In this document: piece after piece, positions 45,470-53,534 of the stretch
Position numbering within the stretch: the first letter of the stretch is position 1
Layout: every line of letters starts with the position of its first letter
DNA from: a bacterium
GTDB taxonomy: Bacteria > JAJVIF01
Length of the DNA stretch: 64,000 nt
Direction of reading: 5' to 3'
Assembly (NCBI GenBank): GCA_022072165.1
Contig: JAJVIF010000004.1
Location: 64,262-128,261 of the forward strand
The notes under the pieces: model-generated
Told to the model about the DNA's origin: nothing
Seen by the model: only the letters and a program-made list of their open reading frames with translations
Databases searched by the model: none
Position numbers and translations under genes: made by a program

Positions 45470-48220
45470 ATGCGCTTCGCTGCTCTCCTCGGACTCAGTC
45501 CGCTTCTGCTGCTTGCGGGATGTACCTCGACCGCCGACTCACTTGCGGTGCCTGCTGACGTTCCGCTACCTGGTAACGTCGCCAGTACGGTGGCCGCTGG
45601 AGTGTCGGGACTCTGGGGGCTCTATGACCTCACCATCGATGCGGAGTCGCTGAGCGCGGCCACGATCCTGCTGTCGCCCCGGTCGCTCCAGGCGAATGAC
45701 GATCTGTACCTCCTTTCGATCGATGCGTTCCTGCAGCCCGGGTCGTTTCAGATCCGGCAGGTGACGGTCAATGGAGGGGACCTGGTCCTGACCTGGCGTC
45801 TGACCCATCCCTTCCCAGCCCCCCAGGACCCGGCTGGGACACCGAATGGCTCCACGAACCGGGCGGACCTGGGGATCGCCGGGATGCTGGCGTTCCTGCT
45901 GGATGCCCCCGCGACCGGTAACACGTACTTCACCGACGTCATCGCCAACACCGCGCTGGTCGCGAACCCCGATGCCTATGTCCGACCTGCCGCGGTGATC
46001 GTGGACCCGGGCATGACCGCGAATACTTTTCCGTATCAGGCCTTTGTGGATGAAAGCGGCAACGGCAGCCGGGTCGGCATCTCCAATGGCGGCGATGTCA
46101 CCGGCAACTTCGGCAGTGATGGCTGGACCCGGGCGGAGCTCGGTGCGGGCAACGATGGCTGGACCGGCTACGGTGTTCTGCATCAGGGGCAGGCGAGCGA
46201 GCGGGAAGTCCGGGTCCCCCTCGCGGCACTGCAGGCAGCGGGTCCGGTGTCACTCAAAGTCGCGCTGATCGCGAAGTACAACGACCCCCGGGGCGGACTG
46301 ACTCCCGCTGAGAAGAAGGCGAATCGCCTCCCCCCCGCGAGTCCAGACGCGAGTCGCTTCGCCTACCGGATGCCGCATGGTGCCCTGGATGTTGCGGCCA
46401 TCGAAGCGCTGCCCGAGTCGGGCGGGTTCATCCCCAATACCATCAGCGCGAGCACCCTGCGCTTCCGGGTGGTGGACTGGGATGCCCGGGCGACCGATAC
46501 GACCTTCCCGGACCTGAGCGACGATCCGGCCTTTACGACGGTCGCCCCGGGCGAAAGCGGGATCCCGAGTCTGGCTATCTCGATCCCCGGCGTGCTGGGG
46601 AGTGCCGCGGTCGAGGACCTGTGGGATGCCAGCACGCTCACCGACGATGACTCAGCGTATGGTGGCGACAGCACGGCGGACAGTGGCCGTCCGGGTGATG
46701 CCCTGTATTTCGAGAAGGCAGTCACCAAAGCGGCGGGATCGGGGCAGGTAAGCGGCAACTTCACCGGACTGGTGCGGGTGTCCGATCCGGAGCCCACTAA
46801 TCTCATTACGGCGCTCGACCCCGCGTCCCTGCTGCCCCTCACCAGCGGCCAACCGGCGAATGTCACCTATCAGGCGTTCCAGGTCATGATGGCCCCCTCC
46901 GCAACTCCAGGCTGGGCCGTGCAGCATGGGGGGACCGGGAATGACCTGCTCTATGCGGTCCATGCGACTCCCACGGGGGACTGCTATGTCGGCGGGGCAT
47001 TCCTGGGAGCTGTTGACTTTGGGTTCGGCTCAGTCTCTCCCTCCGGGAGCAGCGACGCCTGGCTGCTCAAGCTGGATGCCGAGGGTGCGCCGGTGTGGGT
47101 CCGGACTTTCGGCGGGACCGCCGGCGACCAGGTGAATCGCATCGCCACTGATCCGGTCACCGGTGATGTCGTGGTGACCGGGCTCTTCAACAACAGTTGC
47201 GACTTCGGTAACGGGACGCCCCTGGCGGCGGTCGGCAGTACCGACATCTACATCGCAAAGTACACCCCCACCAACGCCTTCGTCTGGGCCCGGGCTTATG
47301 GGACCGCCGGGGCAGATTCCGGACGGGGCATCGCGGTGGATGCCGCCGGTGAGGTGGTGGTCAGCGGCTCAGCGGTCGGGACCCTCGACCTCGGCGGAGG
47401 ACCCGTGGCGGGGGCCGGACTCGCGGATGGCTGGCTCCTGAAGCTAACCAGCGGCGGGACCCATGTCTGGGACCGCCGCATCATGGGCTCGAGCATCGAT
47501 TTCGCCCAGCGCGTGGCGGTCAACAGCAGCAACGAGGTCTATCTCGCCGGCGAAGCGCGTTCGATTGATCTCGGCGCGGGGGTTATCTGTTCTGCCGGTG
47601 GCGCGGATGGCTATGTGCTCAAGTACACCAGCACCGGGACCCTCCTCTGGACGCACTGGTGGGGGAGCAGCACCAATGATCTGGTGGATGACCTGGCGGT
47701 CGACAGTACGGGGGCGGCCTATGTTTGTGGCCCCTTTGGTGGGTCGCTCTCCCTGGGAGGTCCGGTGATCACCAACGCCGGCGGCTTTGATGGCTATCTC
47801 GTCAAAGTCAGCAACAGCGGTGTCTACCAGTGGGATTACACCATCCGGACCAGTGCAGTCACCCAGGATCGCATTCAGGGACTCGCCGTGAGTCCCACGG
47901 ATCAGGTCACGATCTGCGGCGTCTTTGGCAACGATGTCGACTTTGGCGGCGGTCCACGGACTCACTCCACCAGTGGCGAGGATGCCTTCGTCGCCCGCCT
48001 TGCCTCCGATGGCACCTGGTTGTGGGATGCCATTTACACCGGGACAGGCAATCAGTCGCTCATCGATGTCGCCTCGGATAACGCGGGGGATGTCCGGAGT
48101 GGGGGGACGTTCCAGAACAGTGTCGATGCCGATCCAGGGGTGGGGGTCCAGACCTTCACGGCGGTCGGCGGGATCGATGCCTGGACCACGAAGCTCAAGG
48201 CGGCAACCGGCCGCTTCTAG
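45470..48220 (+). CDS. giant lipoprotein paralogue D with C-terminal seven-repeat beta-propeller
   Basis: 916 aa from the ATG at 45470; signal peptide ends at the lipobox LAGC. Residues ~40-470 are the shared module (QANDDLYLLSID, PNGSTNRADLGIAG, NDGWTGYGVLHQGQ, YNDPRGG, YRMPHGALDV, DSGRPGD). The linker Ig domain of the other three is missing: the propeller follows directly at ~475. Seven repeats are marked by V/LDxGxG loops and DAW/DGY-type strands: GAVDFGFG, CDFGNG, TLDLGGG, SIDLGAG, SLSLGG, DVDFGGG, SVDADPG. So it resembles A in its C-terminus, with fewer acidic loops. It lies 34 kb from the other three and on the opposite strand, and ends sharing CTAG with the yqeG stop. Confidence 0.85.
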   Translation: MRFAALLGLSPLLLLAGCTSTADSLAVPADVPLPGNVASTVAAGVSGLWGLYDLTIDAESLSAATILLSPRSLQANDDLYLLSIDAFLQPGSFQIRQVTVNGGDLVLTWRLTHPFPAPQDPAGTPNGSTNRADLGIAGMLAFLLDAPATGNTYFTDVIANTALVANPDAYVRPAAVIVDPGMTANTFPYQAFVDESGNGSRVGISNGGDVTGNFGSDGWTRAELGAGNDGWTGYGVLHQGQASEREVRVPLAALQAAGPVSLKVALIAKYNDPRGGLTPAEKKANRLPPASPDASRFAYRMPHGALDVAAIEALPESGGFIPNTISASTLRFRVVDWDARATDTTFPDLSDDPAFTTVAPGESGIPSLAISIPGVLGSAAVEDLWDASTLTDDDSAYGGDSTADSGRPGDALYFEKAVTKAAGSGQVSGNFTGLVRVSDPEPTNLITALDPASLLPLTSGQPANVTYQAFQVMMAPSATPGWAVQHGGTGNDLLYAVHATPTGDCYVGGAFLGAVDFGFGSVSPSGSSDAWLLKLDAEGAPVWVRTFGGTAGDQVNRIATDPVTGDVVVTGLFNNSCDFGNGTPLAAVGSTDIYIAKYTPTNAFVWARAYGTAGADSGRGIAVDAAGEVVVSGSAVGTLDLGGGPVAGAGLADGWLLKLTSGGTHVWDRRIMGSSIDFAQRVAVNSSNEVYLAGEARSIDLGAGVICSAGGADGYVLKYTSTGTLLWTHWWGSSTNDLVDDLAVDSTGAAYVCGPFGGSLSLGGPVITNAGGFDGYLVKVSNSGVYQWDYTIRTSAVTQDRIQGLAVSPTDQVTICGVFGNDVDFGGGPRTHSTSGEDAFVARLASDGTWLWDAIYTGTGNQSLIDVASDNAGDVRSGGTFQNSVDADPGVGVQTFTAVGGIDAWTTKLKAATGRF

Positions 48221-48774
48221 CGGGTCGCTGTTTTCTTCGGATCGGCAGGTTCAGCGGGCGCAGGATCGCTGGCCAGCGTCGGCATGGCCCCGACTTCCCG
48301 CCGCCCCAGGGCGTACTCCAGTCGCCGGAAGCCCCGGGTGTGCGCCCATTCGCGACGGGAGAGCGGCTCGATCAGGATGGCGGTCATCCCCCCCCACTTG
48401 GCGGCCAGCAGGTCGGTGAAGAGCTGATCGCCACATAGGGCGACCTGTGTCGCGGGGAGCCCGAGTGTCCGGAGATTCCCCCGCAGGCCGATGTTCAGCG
48501 GCTTGTAGGCCCTGGGGGTCTCGGGGAGCTCCAGCAGCGTGGCCATGCGACGGATCCGGTTTTGCTGGGCATTGGAATAGAGGGCGATCCGGAAGCCGCA
48601 ATCTTTCGCGTCCTGCAGCCACTGCCGGGCGGCGGGGGTGAGGTCGTATTGATCGTGATGCGCGAGGGTGTTGTCGAGGTCGAGGAGGAGCCCCCGGAGT
48701 CCCTGCTGCCAGAGGTGGTCCAGGGGCACCGCTTCAAGCGCGTCGCAGTGATAGTGGGGCTGAAAGAGGGTCAT
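48217..48774 (-). CDS. yqeG: YqeG-family HAD-superfamily IIIA phosphatase
   Basis: 185 aa from the ATG at 48774, giving the family N-terminus (MTLFQPHYHCDALEAV). HAD motif I is LLLDLDNTLA with nucleophile and acid Asp residues; motif II is YSNAQ; the motif III/IV area reads KPLNIGLR and ALCGDQLFTDLLA. YqeG is a soluble phosphatase, often next to genes of ribosome assembly (yqeH) in Firmicutes; mitochondrial and cyanobacterial homologues act on phosphatidylglycerophosphate, so a role in phosphatidylglycerol synthesis is possible. No such neighbours here. Confidence 0.88.
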   Translation of the reverse strand: MTLFQPHYHCDALEAVPLDHLWQQGLRGLLLDLDNTLAHHDQYDLTPAARQWLQDAKDCGFRIALYSNAQQNRIRRMATLLELPETPRAYKPLNIGLRGNLRTLGLPATQVALCGDQLFTDLLAAKWGGMTAILIEPLSRREWAHTRGFRRLEYALGRREVGAMPTLASDPAPAEPADPKKTATR

Positions 48775-48887
48775 CGGTATGGTAAGGGGATGATAGCCGA
48801 CCCGGAGATCGCTTCTTTGAAAACAGGCAGAAAGGGACCCCGCCGTTGCTGGTGGGGTCATAGTTGGAAGCACCTTGTGATGGCGGC

Positions 48888-50186
48888 TTAGTAGTTCCAG
48901 AAGTCGGAGTACTCGATGGCTCCAAGAGGGGTGATGAGGTGATTGTGATGCGGCAAGCCTACTCCTGGCATGGCGACGACACCCTCAAAGTCGACTGGCT
49001 GTGACGAGCCATCATGGATCAGCGTGCCATCGTAGGTCAGATCGTCATAGAATCCGTCGTCGTCTGTGTCTTTCAGCTCCACGATCATCTCAAAGACTGG
49101 AGCGTTCGACTCCCAGGTGTCTGGCTCGGGCTCTACGAACGGATGTCCGTCGGCATAACAACAACCGACGGGTGCGATGGTCCCGGTGTTGGTCCGAATT
49201 TTCGCGTGATAGATCAGCGATGACTTGTGCTCTTCGATCGTGGCTGTCCCAAAGGTGTTGAGATAGAAGGCGTCGGACCACAGGAAGAGATCCGGGGCGG
49301 TGGTCGACGGAATCGCGGCATTGCCAAGCATGGTGGACAATCTGCCGTATTCTCTGAGCCCAAAGGCGACAGTGGTTCCGGCCAAACCGTCTGCGACTCC
49401 CTGGCGATACACCTGCTCTGCCTGAGAGTGAGGGCCCCCTTCCGCATTGAATTCCTGGATCCAGCTTTTTAGAACCTGGCCGATCTGAATCCAGTTTCCG
49501 GTATGGGGCCGGGCGATCAGGAGATCGATGTAGGTCTCTTCAAGTTTCTGCTGCAGGGCCAGATCGTAGTCAGCATACGGAAACACGGACTTATCCAGCC
49601 GACCAGACTCCACGGCGATTCGCAGAAAGTCGCCATAAACCGTGATCAGTGGCAGGATTTGGACACCATAACGCTGTCGCTTCGTGGCTTCTCCAGCGAA
49701 GGACCAGTTGTCGAACTGGGGACCCGCCACCACTGGCTTCTTCCACTTGGCGGTGTGGTCCGCTGCATCGGTGGCGACGAGCTCCAGCATAAGGTTGCCC
49801 TCGCCTAACCGCTTGTCCGCCGTGAAATCGAGGCGAAAGGCGCCAGTCTGATGGTCGAAGTAAGAATTCGGTGCGGCCTGTAACAGGTGATCCAGGTTCA
49901 ACTCTACGGACTGCTGTGTCGAGATGTTCAGCACATGCAGCTTCAGGGCATTCGGGTCGCCAGGCGAGAGCCCCGCCTGAGACTGCACTGATCCCTCGAA
50001 GAGGGTGAAGCCGTGAGGGAGAAACTCCCAGGCGCCTGGAGTGGATGTCATGATGAGTTCGATAGGACCCGTTCCTGCCAGGCGGTCGGGCGTGGGGCTG
50101 GTCTGATTGGGTTTCCCAGCCTGACAGCCGAAGAGACTCAGGCCAGCCAGGCACAGGAGGAACCAGAGGGATGTCGTGGCCTTCAT
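48888..50186 (-). CDS. lipoprotein of unknown function
   Basis: 432 aa; signal peptide ends with lipobox LFGC (residue 21). Mature part: a beta-rich N-terminal domain (PIELIMTSTPGAWEFLPHGF, FRLDFTADKRLGEGNLMLELVA), a helical middle (LQQKLEETYIDLLIA), and a C-terminal part with GCCYADGHPF and an acidic turn KDTDDDGFYDDLTYDGTL that looks like a calcium-binding loop. Ends NHLITPLGAIEYSDFWNY. No family recognised. Base composition is less GC-rich than its neighbours. Its ATG overlaps the stop of the small lipoprotein gene upstream (TAATG), so translation is likely coupled. Confidence 0.78.
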   Translation of the reverse strand: MKATTSLWFLLCLAGLSLFGCQAGKPNQTSPTPDRLAGTGPIELIMTSTPGAWEFLPHGFTLFEGSVQSQAGLSPGDPNALKLHVLNISTQQSVELNLDHLLQAAPNSYFDHQTGAFRLDFTADKRLGEGNLMLELVATDAADHTAKWKKPVVAGPQFDNWSFAGEATKRQRYGVQILPLITVYGDFLRIAVESGRLDKSVFPYADYDLALQQKLEETYIDLLIARPHTGNWIQIGQVLKSWIQEFNAEGGPHSQAEQVYRQGVADGLAGTTVAFGLREYGRLSTMLGNAAIPSTTAPDLFLWSDAFYLNTFGTATIEEHKSSLIYHAKIRTNTGTIAPVGCCYADGHPFVEPEPDTWESNAPVFEMIVELKDTDDDGFYDDLTYDGTLIHDGSSQPVDFEGVVAMPGVGLPHHNHLITPLGAIEYSDFWNY

Positions 50187-50452
50187 TAACAGATACCTCC
50201 TCTCAGCGCGACCTGTCGAGCCGCTTCCCTACAGAGGTCGTTGACTGCTGTTGCTACGCCGGAGGGGACCTGACCACCACTATTGGTGCGAATCCAGTTC
50301 ATGGGATTTTGCAGGACGGTACCGATGCTGCCAACAACCCCGTTCGCTGCTCCCCCTGGCTGTGAACTGCATCCGGCCCACAGCAATGCGAGGACGAGTA
50401 CGCTCACTACAGGCCAGCTGTCACGGGGCCGCAGCTTGGTATGCTGTTCCAT
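50186..50452 (-). CDS. small lipoprotein, first gene of a coupled pair
   Basis: 88 aa from the ATG at 50452 with AGAGGG upstream. Signal peptide VVSVLVLALLWAGC gives a lipobox WAGC; the mature part is ~62 residues (GVVGSIGTVLQNPMNWI, VNDLCREAARQVAL) with two further Cys. No family recognised. A perfect (GT)10 tract lies 40 bases upstream of the start, next to a TAAGAT -10-like hexamer. Confidence 0.72.
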   Translation of the reverse strand: MEQHTKLRPRDSWPVVSVLVLALLWAGCSSQPGGAANGVVGSIGTVLQNPMNWIRTNSGGQVPSGVATAVNDLCREAARQVALRGGIC

Positions 50453-50486
50453 GTTGTTCCCTCTGTAAAGGGTTAGAGTGAATGCA

Positions 50487-50511
50487 ATCTTACACACACA
50501 CACACACACAC
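50487..50511 (-). promoter_or_regulatory. (GT)10 dinucleotide tract abutting a -10-like hexamer
   Basis: Plus strand (AC)10 at 50492-50511, i.e. (GT)10 on the coding strand. It runs directly into TAAGAT (50487-50492; four of six consensus bases, T1 A2 A5 T6). No good -35 is seen at 17-19 bases. The hexamer is 34 bases before the ATG. Confidence 0.55.
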
Positions 50512-50709
50512 GACTGCCTGCGATGAAAATCTCAAAATTTTCTCTGGAGTTCCGCACTGCCCGACTGCCGGACAGTTTTGGGTACTGAAACGCAGAATTC
50601 CGCTGAAACTAGGGTAGAGTGTGTGCTTGTGTCCCGGCACTGGTTCGCCGGGCCAAACTGGGGTGTCCTGACCCTTGGACCACCCCCGAAAGTCAGGTTC
50701 CGGAGCATC

Positions 50710-52548
50710 GTGGCCACTACCATCGAGTCCGCGTCAGCGCAGAGTGCCGGCATCAAGCTAAATGACCTGGTGATTCGCCTCGCCGGGGAAGGGGGCGAAG
50801 GCGTCGTGTCCACCGGCCGGATGCTGGGCGACGCATTTGTCCGTTGCAACCTGAAGATTTTCACGTTCCAGACCTTCCCGGCAGAAATCAAGGGTGGGAC
50901 GGTGATGTACCAGCTGCGGACCAACGCGCAGCCGATCCGTACCCAGGGCGATGTCGCGGACTGCTTCGCGGTTTTCACCCAGGAGGGGTACGACAAGTAC
51001 GCCGCGCAGATGCCCTCCGACAGCTATGTCCTGTTCAATGCCGATGAGGTGAAGGGGGTCTCGGACCGCTTCACTGCGACTTATGGGGTCCCGATGACCG
51101 CCCTTGCCCGCGAGGTGGGGGATGTCATCACGAAGACGACCGTGGGTGCCGGTGCCATCGCCGCCATGCTCCACATGGATCTGTCGATCTTCGAGGACCT
51201 CCTCCGCAAGCGTTTCGCCAGCAAAGCGAAAAAGCAGATTGCCGAGGCCCAGGCGAAAGGGACCTGGCAGGAGGGGCAGGAAGCGCCCATCGTCGCGGTC
51301 AACCTTGCCGCGCTCCGGGTCGGCTATGAATTTTTCCGGAAGCTCGAGGCGGAGAGCAACGCCACGACGCCGTTCCGGATTGAGCCAATCGCCGGCGAGC
51401 AGAAGATGATCGCCACCGGGAATCGCATGATTGCGCTCGGTGCCCTCGCCGCGGGTTGCCGCACCTACGCCGGCTACCCCATCACGCCCGCCACGGACAT
51501 TATGGAAGAGCTGGCGAAGTTCATGCCGCAGTTCGGCGGCTCCGTGATGCAGGTGGAGGACGAAATTGCCGCGCTGGGGGTGGTGGTCGGGGCCTCCTAC
51601 GCTGGTCAGCGGGCGTTCACCGCGACCTCCGGACCAGGTGTCAGCCTCATGATCGAGATGCTGGGGCTCGCCTCCATGCTGGAGCTCCCCATCGTGATCG
51701 TCGATGCCATGCGGGCGGGACCCTCTACTGGGATGCCCACCAAGACCGAGCAGGGCGACCTCTACATGGCAGCCTTCGCGGGGCATGGGGATTCCCCGCG
51801 CATCGTGCTCGCGCCCCGCACGGTCACGGACTGCTTCTGGGTGATGGTGGAAGCCTTCAATCTCGCCGAGAAGTACCAGGTGCCGGTGCTGGTGCTGACT
51901 GACCAGTCGCTGGCGGCCCGCAACGAGTCCGTGGATCGTCCCGACCTCTCCCTCATCGAACTGGAGCCCCGGCTGGTGCCCACCACCGAGCAGCTGGAGC
52001 ACTTCGCCCGGTACGAGATCACCGAATCCGGCGTCTCGCCCTTCGCGGTCCCCGGCACCCCCGGTGGGATGAACTTCTCTACCGGTGTGGAGCACGATGA
52101 GGGGGGCAACATCAAGCACGACCCGTGGGTGCACCGGGAAATGACCCAGAAGCGGTTCCGCAAGCTGCAGACCGCTATTGCCGCCGGCGATCTGAACAGC
52201 ATCGAGCCCTATGGCGACCCGGCAGCGAAGCTGGGGATCCTCGCCTGGGGATCCAACTACGGGATCATTCAGGAAGCGGTCGACCTGGTGGCGGCGAAGG
52301 GCGTGGTGGTGGAGTTCCTCTGCCCGCGCACGCTCTTCCCGGTGGTCCGCCCGGAACTGGAGCCATTCCTCCAGAAGTACGATCAGGTCCTGGTCCCGGA
52401 GAACAACTTCCAGGGGCAGTATCTGACCATCCTGCGGAACGAGTTCCCCGAGCTGGCCAGCAAGCTCAAGCCAGTGCATAAGTACGAAGGGCTGCCTTTT
52501 ACCCCGTCGGAGATTGCCGACGCCATCATGGAAGCGGTGCAAGCATGA
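50710..52548 (+). CDS. korA: 2-oxoacid:ferredoxin oxidoreductase, fused gamma-alpha subunit
   Basis: 612 aa. A GTG at 50710 with GGAG just upstream is the best start. The N-terminal ~190 residues are the gamma domain (VIRLAGEGGEGVVSTGRML, FQTFPAEIKGGT); the alpha pyrimidine-binding core follows (YAGYPITPATDIMEEL, VEDEIAALGVVVGASYAGQR, TSGPGVSLMIEMLGLA) and a C-terminal region (LVPENNFQGQYLTILRNE). With KorB it oxidatively decarboxylates a 2-oxoacid, most likely 2-oxoglutarate, to the CoA thioester and reduces ferredoxin, replacing or supplementing the dehydrogenase complex. Overlaps korB by four bases (ATGA). Confidence 0.93.
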   Translation: MATTIESASAQSAGIKLNDLVIRLAGEGGEGVVSTGRMLGDAFVRCNLKIFTFQTFPAEIKGGTVMYQLRTNAQPIRTQGDVADCFAVFTQEGYDKYAAQMPSDSYVLFNADEVKGVSDRFTATYGVPMTALAREVGDVITKTTVGAGAIAAMLHMDLSIFEDLLRKRFASKAKKQIAEAQAKGTWQEGQEAPIVAVNLAALRVGYEFFRKLEAESNATTPFRIEPIAGEQKMIATGNRMIALGALAAGCRTYAGYPITPATDIMEELAKFMPQFGGSVMQVEDEIAALGVVVGASYAGQRAFTATSGPGVSLMIEMLGLASMLELPIVIVDAMRAGPSTGMPTKTEQGDLYMAAFAGHGDSPRIVLAPRTVTDCFWVMVEAFNLAEKYQVPVLVLTDQSLAARNESVDRPDLSLIELEPRLVPTTEQLEHFARYEITESGVSPFAVPGTPGGMNFSTGVEHDEGGNIKHDPWVHREMTQKRFRKLQTAIAAGDLNSIEPYGDPAAKLGILAWGSNYGIIQEAVDLVAAKGVVVEFLCPRTLFPVVRPELEPFLQKYDQVLVPENNFQGQYLTILRNEFPELASKLKPVHKYEGLPFTPSEIADAIMEAVQA

Positions 52549-53420
52549 CAGACGTGATGACGCCAGAAGTCGTGGCCAAGAAGCCGAACGACTACAAGAC
52601 CAGCATGAAGCCGATCTGGTGCCCCGGCTGTGGGGACTTCGGTGTCCTTTCCAGCCTCTATAAGGCCATGGCGGACCTCAACATCGAGCCGCATCAGGTG
52701 GCCACCGTCTCCGGCATCGGCTGCTCCGGTCGATTCCCCGGCTTCGTCTCCAGCTACGGCCTGCATACGGTGCATGGTCGCGCTCTCACGGTCGCGACCG
52801 GCGTGAAGGTCGGCAATCCCGACCTCCATGTCATTGCACTGGGGGGCGATGGCGATGCCTTCTCGATTGGAGGGAATCACCTGGCCCACGCCGCGCGCCG
52901 TAATCCGGACATCACTTACGTCATCATGGACAACGAAGTCTATGGGCTCACCAAGGGGCAGTATTCCCCCACCACCCATGGTGGCTGGCTCTCCAAGACG
53001 GATCCCTATGGCGAAACCGAAGGAGCGTTGAATCCGGGCGAGCTCCTTATCAGCTATGACACCGCCTGGTATGGACGGGGCTACTCCGGCAAGCCGAAGC
53101 AGCTCACCGACCTCATGAAGGAAGCGATCCAGTTCCCCGGCTTCGCGGTGGTTCATGTCATCAGCCCCTGCACGACTTTCCGGGGCCTGAACTATCAGCA
53201 TGAGTTCGCCACCAAGCTCCGGGATCTGCCCGAAGGGTACGACCCCACCAACAAGCTGGAGGCGTATCGCATGGTGCAGGATCGTGACGAGTGGTACATG
53301 GGGTGCATTTACAAGAACCCCAACAAGCCGACCCAGCAACAGCGCCTGGATCATGTGAAATCGAAGGCCACACAGGTGGAGCAGAGCCTCACCGCGATCT
53401 TCGACTCGATGACCCATTAG
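52545..53420 (+). CDS. korB: 2-oxoacid:ferredoxin oxidoreductase beta subunit
   Basis: 291 aa. WCPGCGDFG supplies two of the cluster-binding cysteines and GIGCSGRFPGF a third; GGDGDAFSIGGNHLAHAARR followed by VIMDNEVYGLTKGQ is the thiamine-diphosphate/Mg2+ binding motif. Near the C-terminus TTFRGLNYQHEF is usual in the family. The 4-base overlap with korA implies translational coupling in a two-gene operon ended by a strong terminator; no ferredoxin or third subunit gene is adjacent. Confidence 0.95.
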   Translation: MTDVMTPEVVAKKPNDYKTSMKPIWCPGCGDFGVLSSLYKAMADLNIEPHQVATVSGIGCSGRFPGFVSSYGLHTVHGRALTVATGVKVGNPDLHVIALGGDGDAFSIGGNHLAHAARRNPDITYVIMDNEVYGLTKGQYSPTTHGGWLSKTDPYGETEGALNPGELLISYDTAWYGRGYSGKPKQLTDLMKEAIQFPGFAVVHVISPCTTFRGLNYQHEFATKLRDLPEGYDPTNKLEAYRMVQDRDEWYMGCIYKNPNKPTQQQRLDHVKSKATQVEQSLTAIFDSMTH

Positions 53421-53445
53421 CGTCTGGCATCGGCCGTTACGCAAC

Positions 53446-53477
53446 AGCGCTCCCGGACCTCCGGGAGCGCTTTGTTT
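53446..53477 (+). terminator. Rho-independent terminator after korB
   Basis: Perfect 11-bp arms AGCGCTCCCGG / CCGGGAGCGCT, 4-base loop, then TTGTTT. Confidence 0.9.
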
Positions 53478-53534
53478 CAGGCGGCGCGATGCGGTGTGAC
53501 TACAGGACGCCTGTGTCGATGGTGTAGCGGGCGG

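Noticed and set aside
50758-52542. 594-codon open frame on the minus strand opposite korA (also long ones opposite atpD at 42291-43871, opposite ispG at 94-1500 and opposite lipoprotein B at 5491-7239).
   Set aside because: The plus- or minus-strand partner has clear family motifs. The opposite frames are the usual by-product of GC-rich codons; they have skewed Arg/His/Gly/Asp composition and no motifs.
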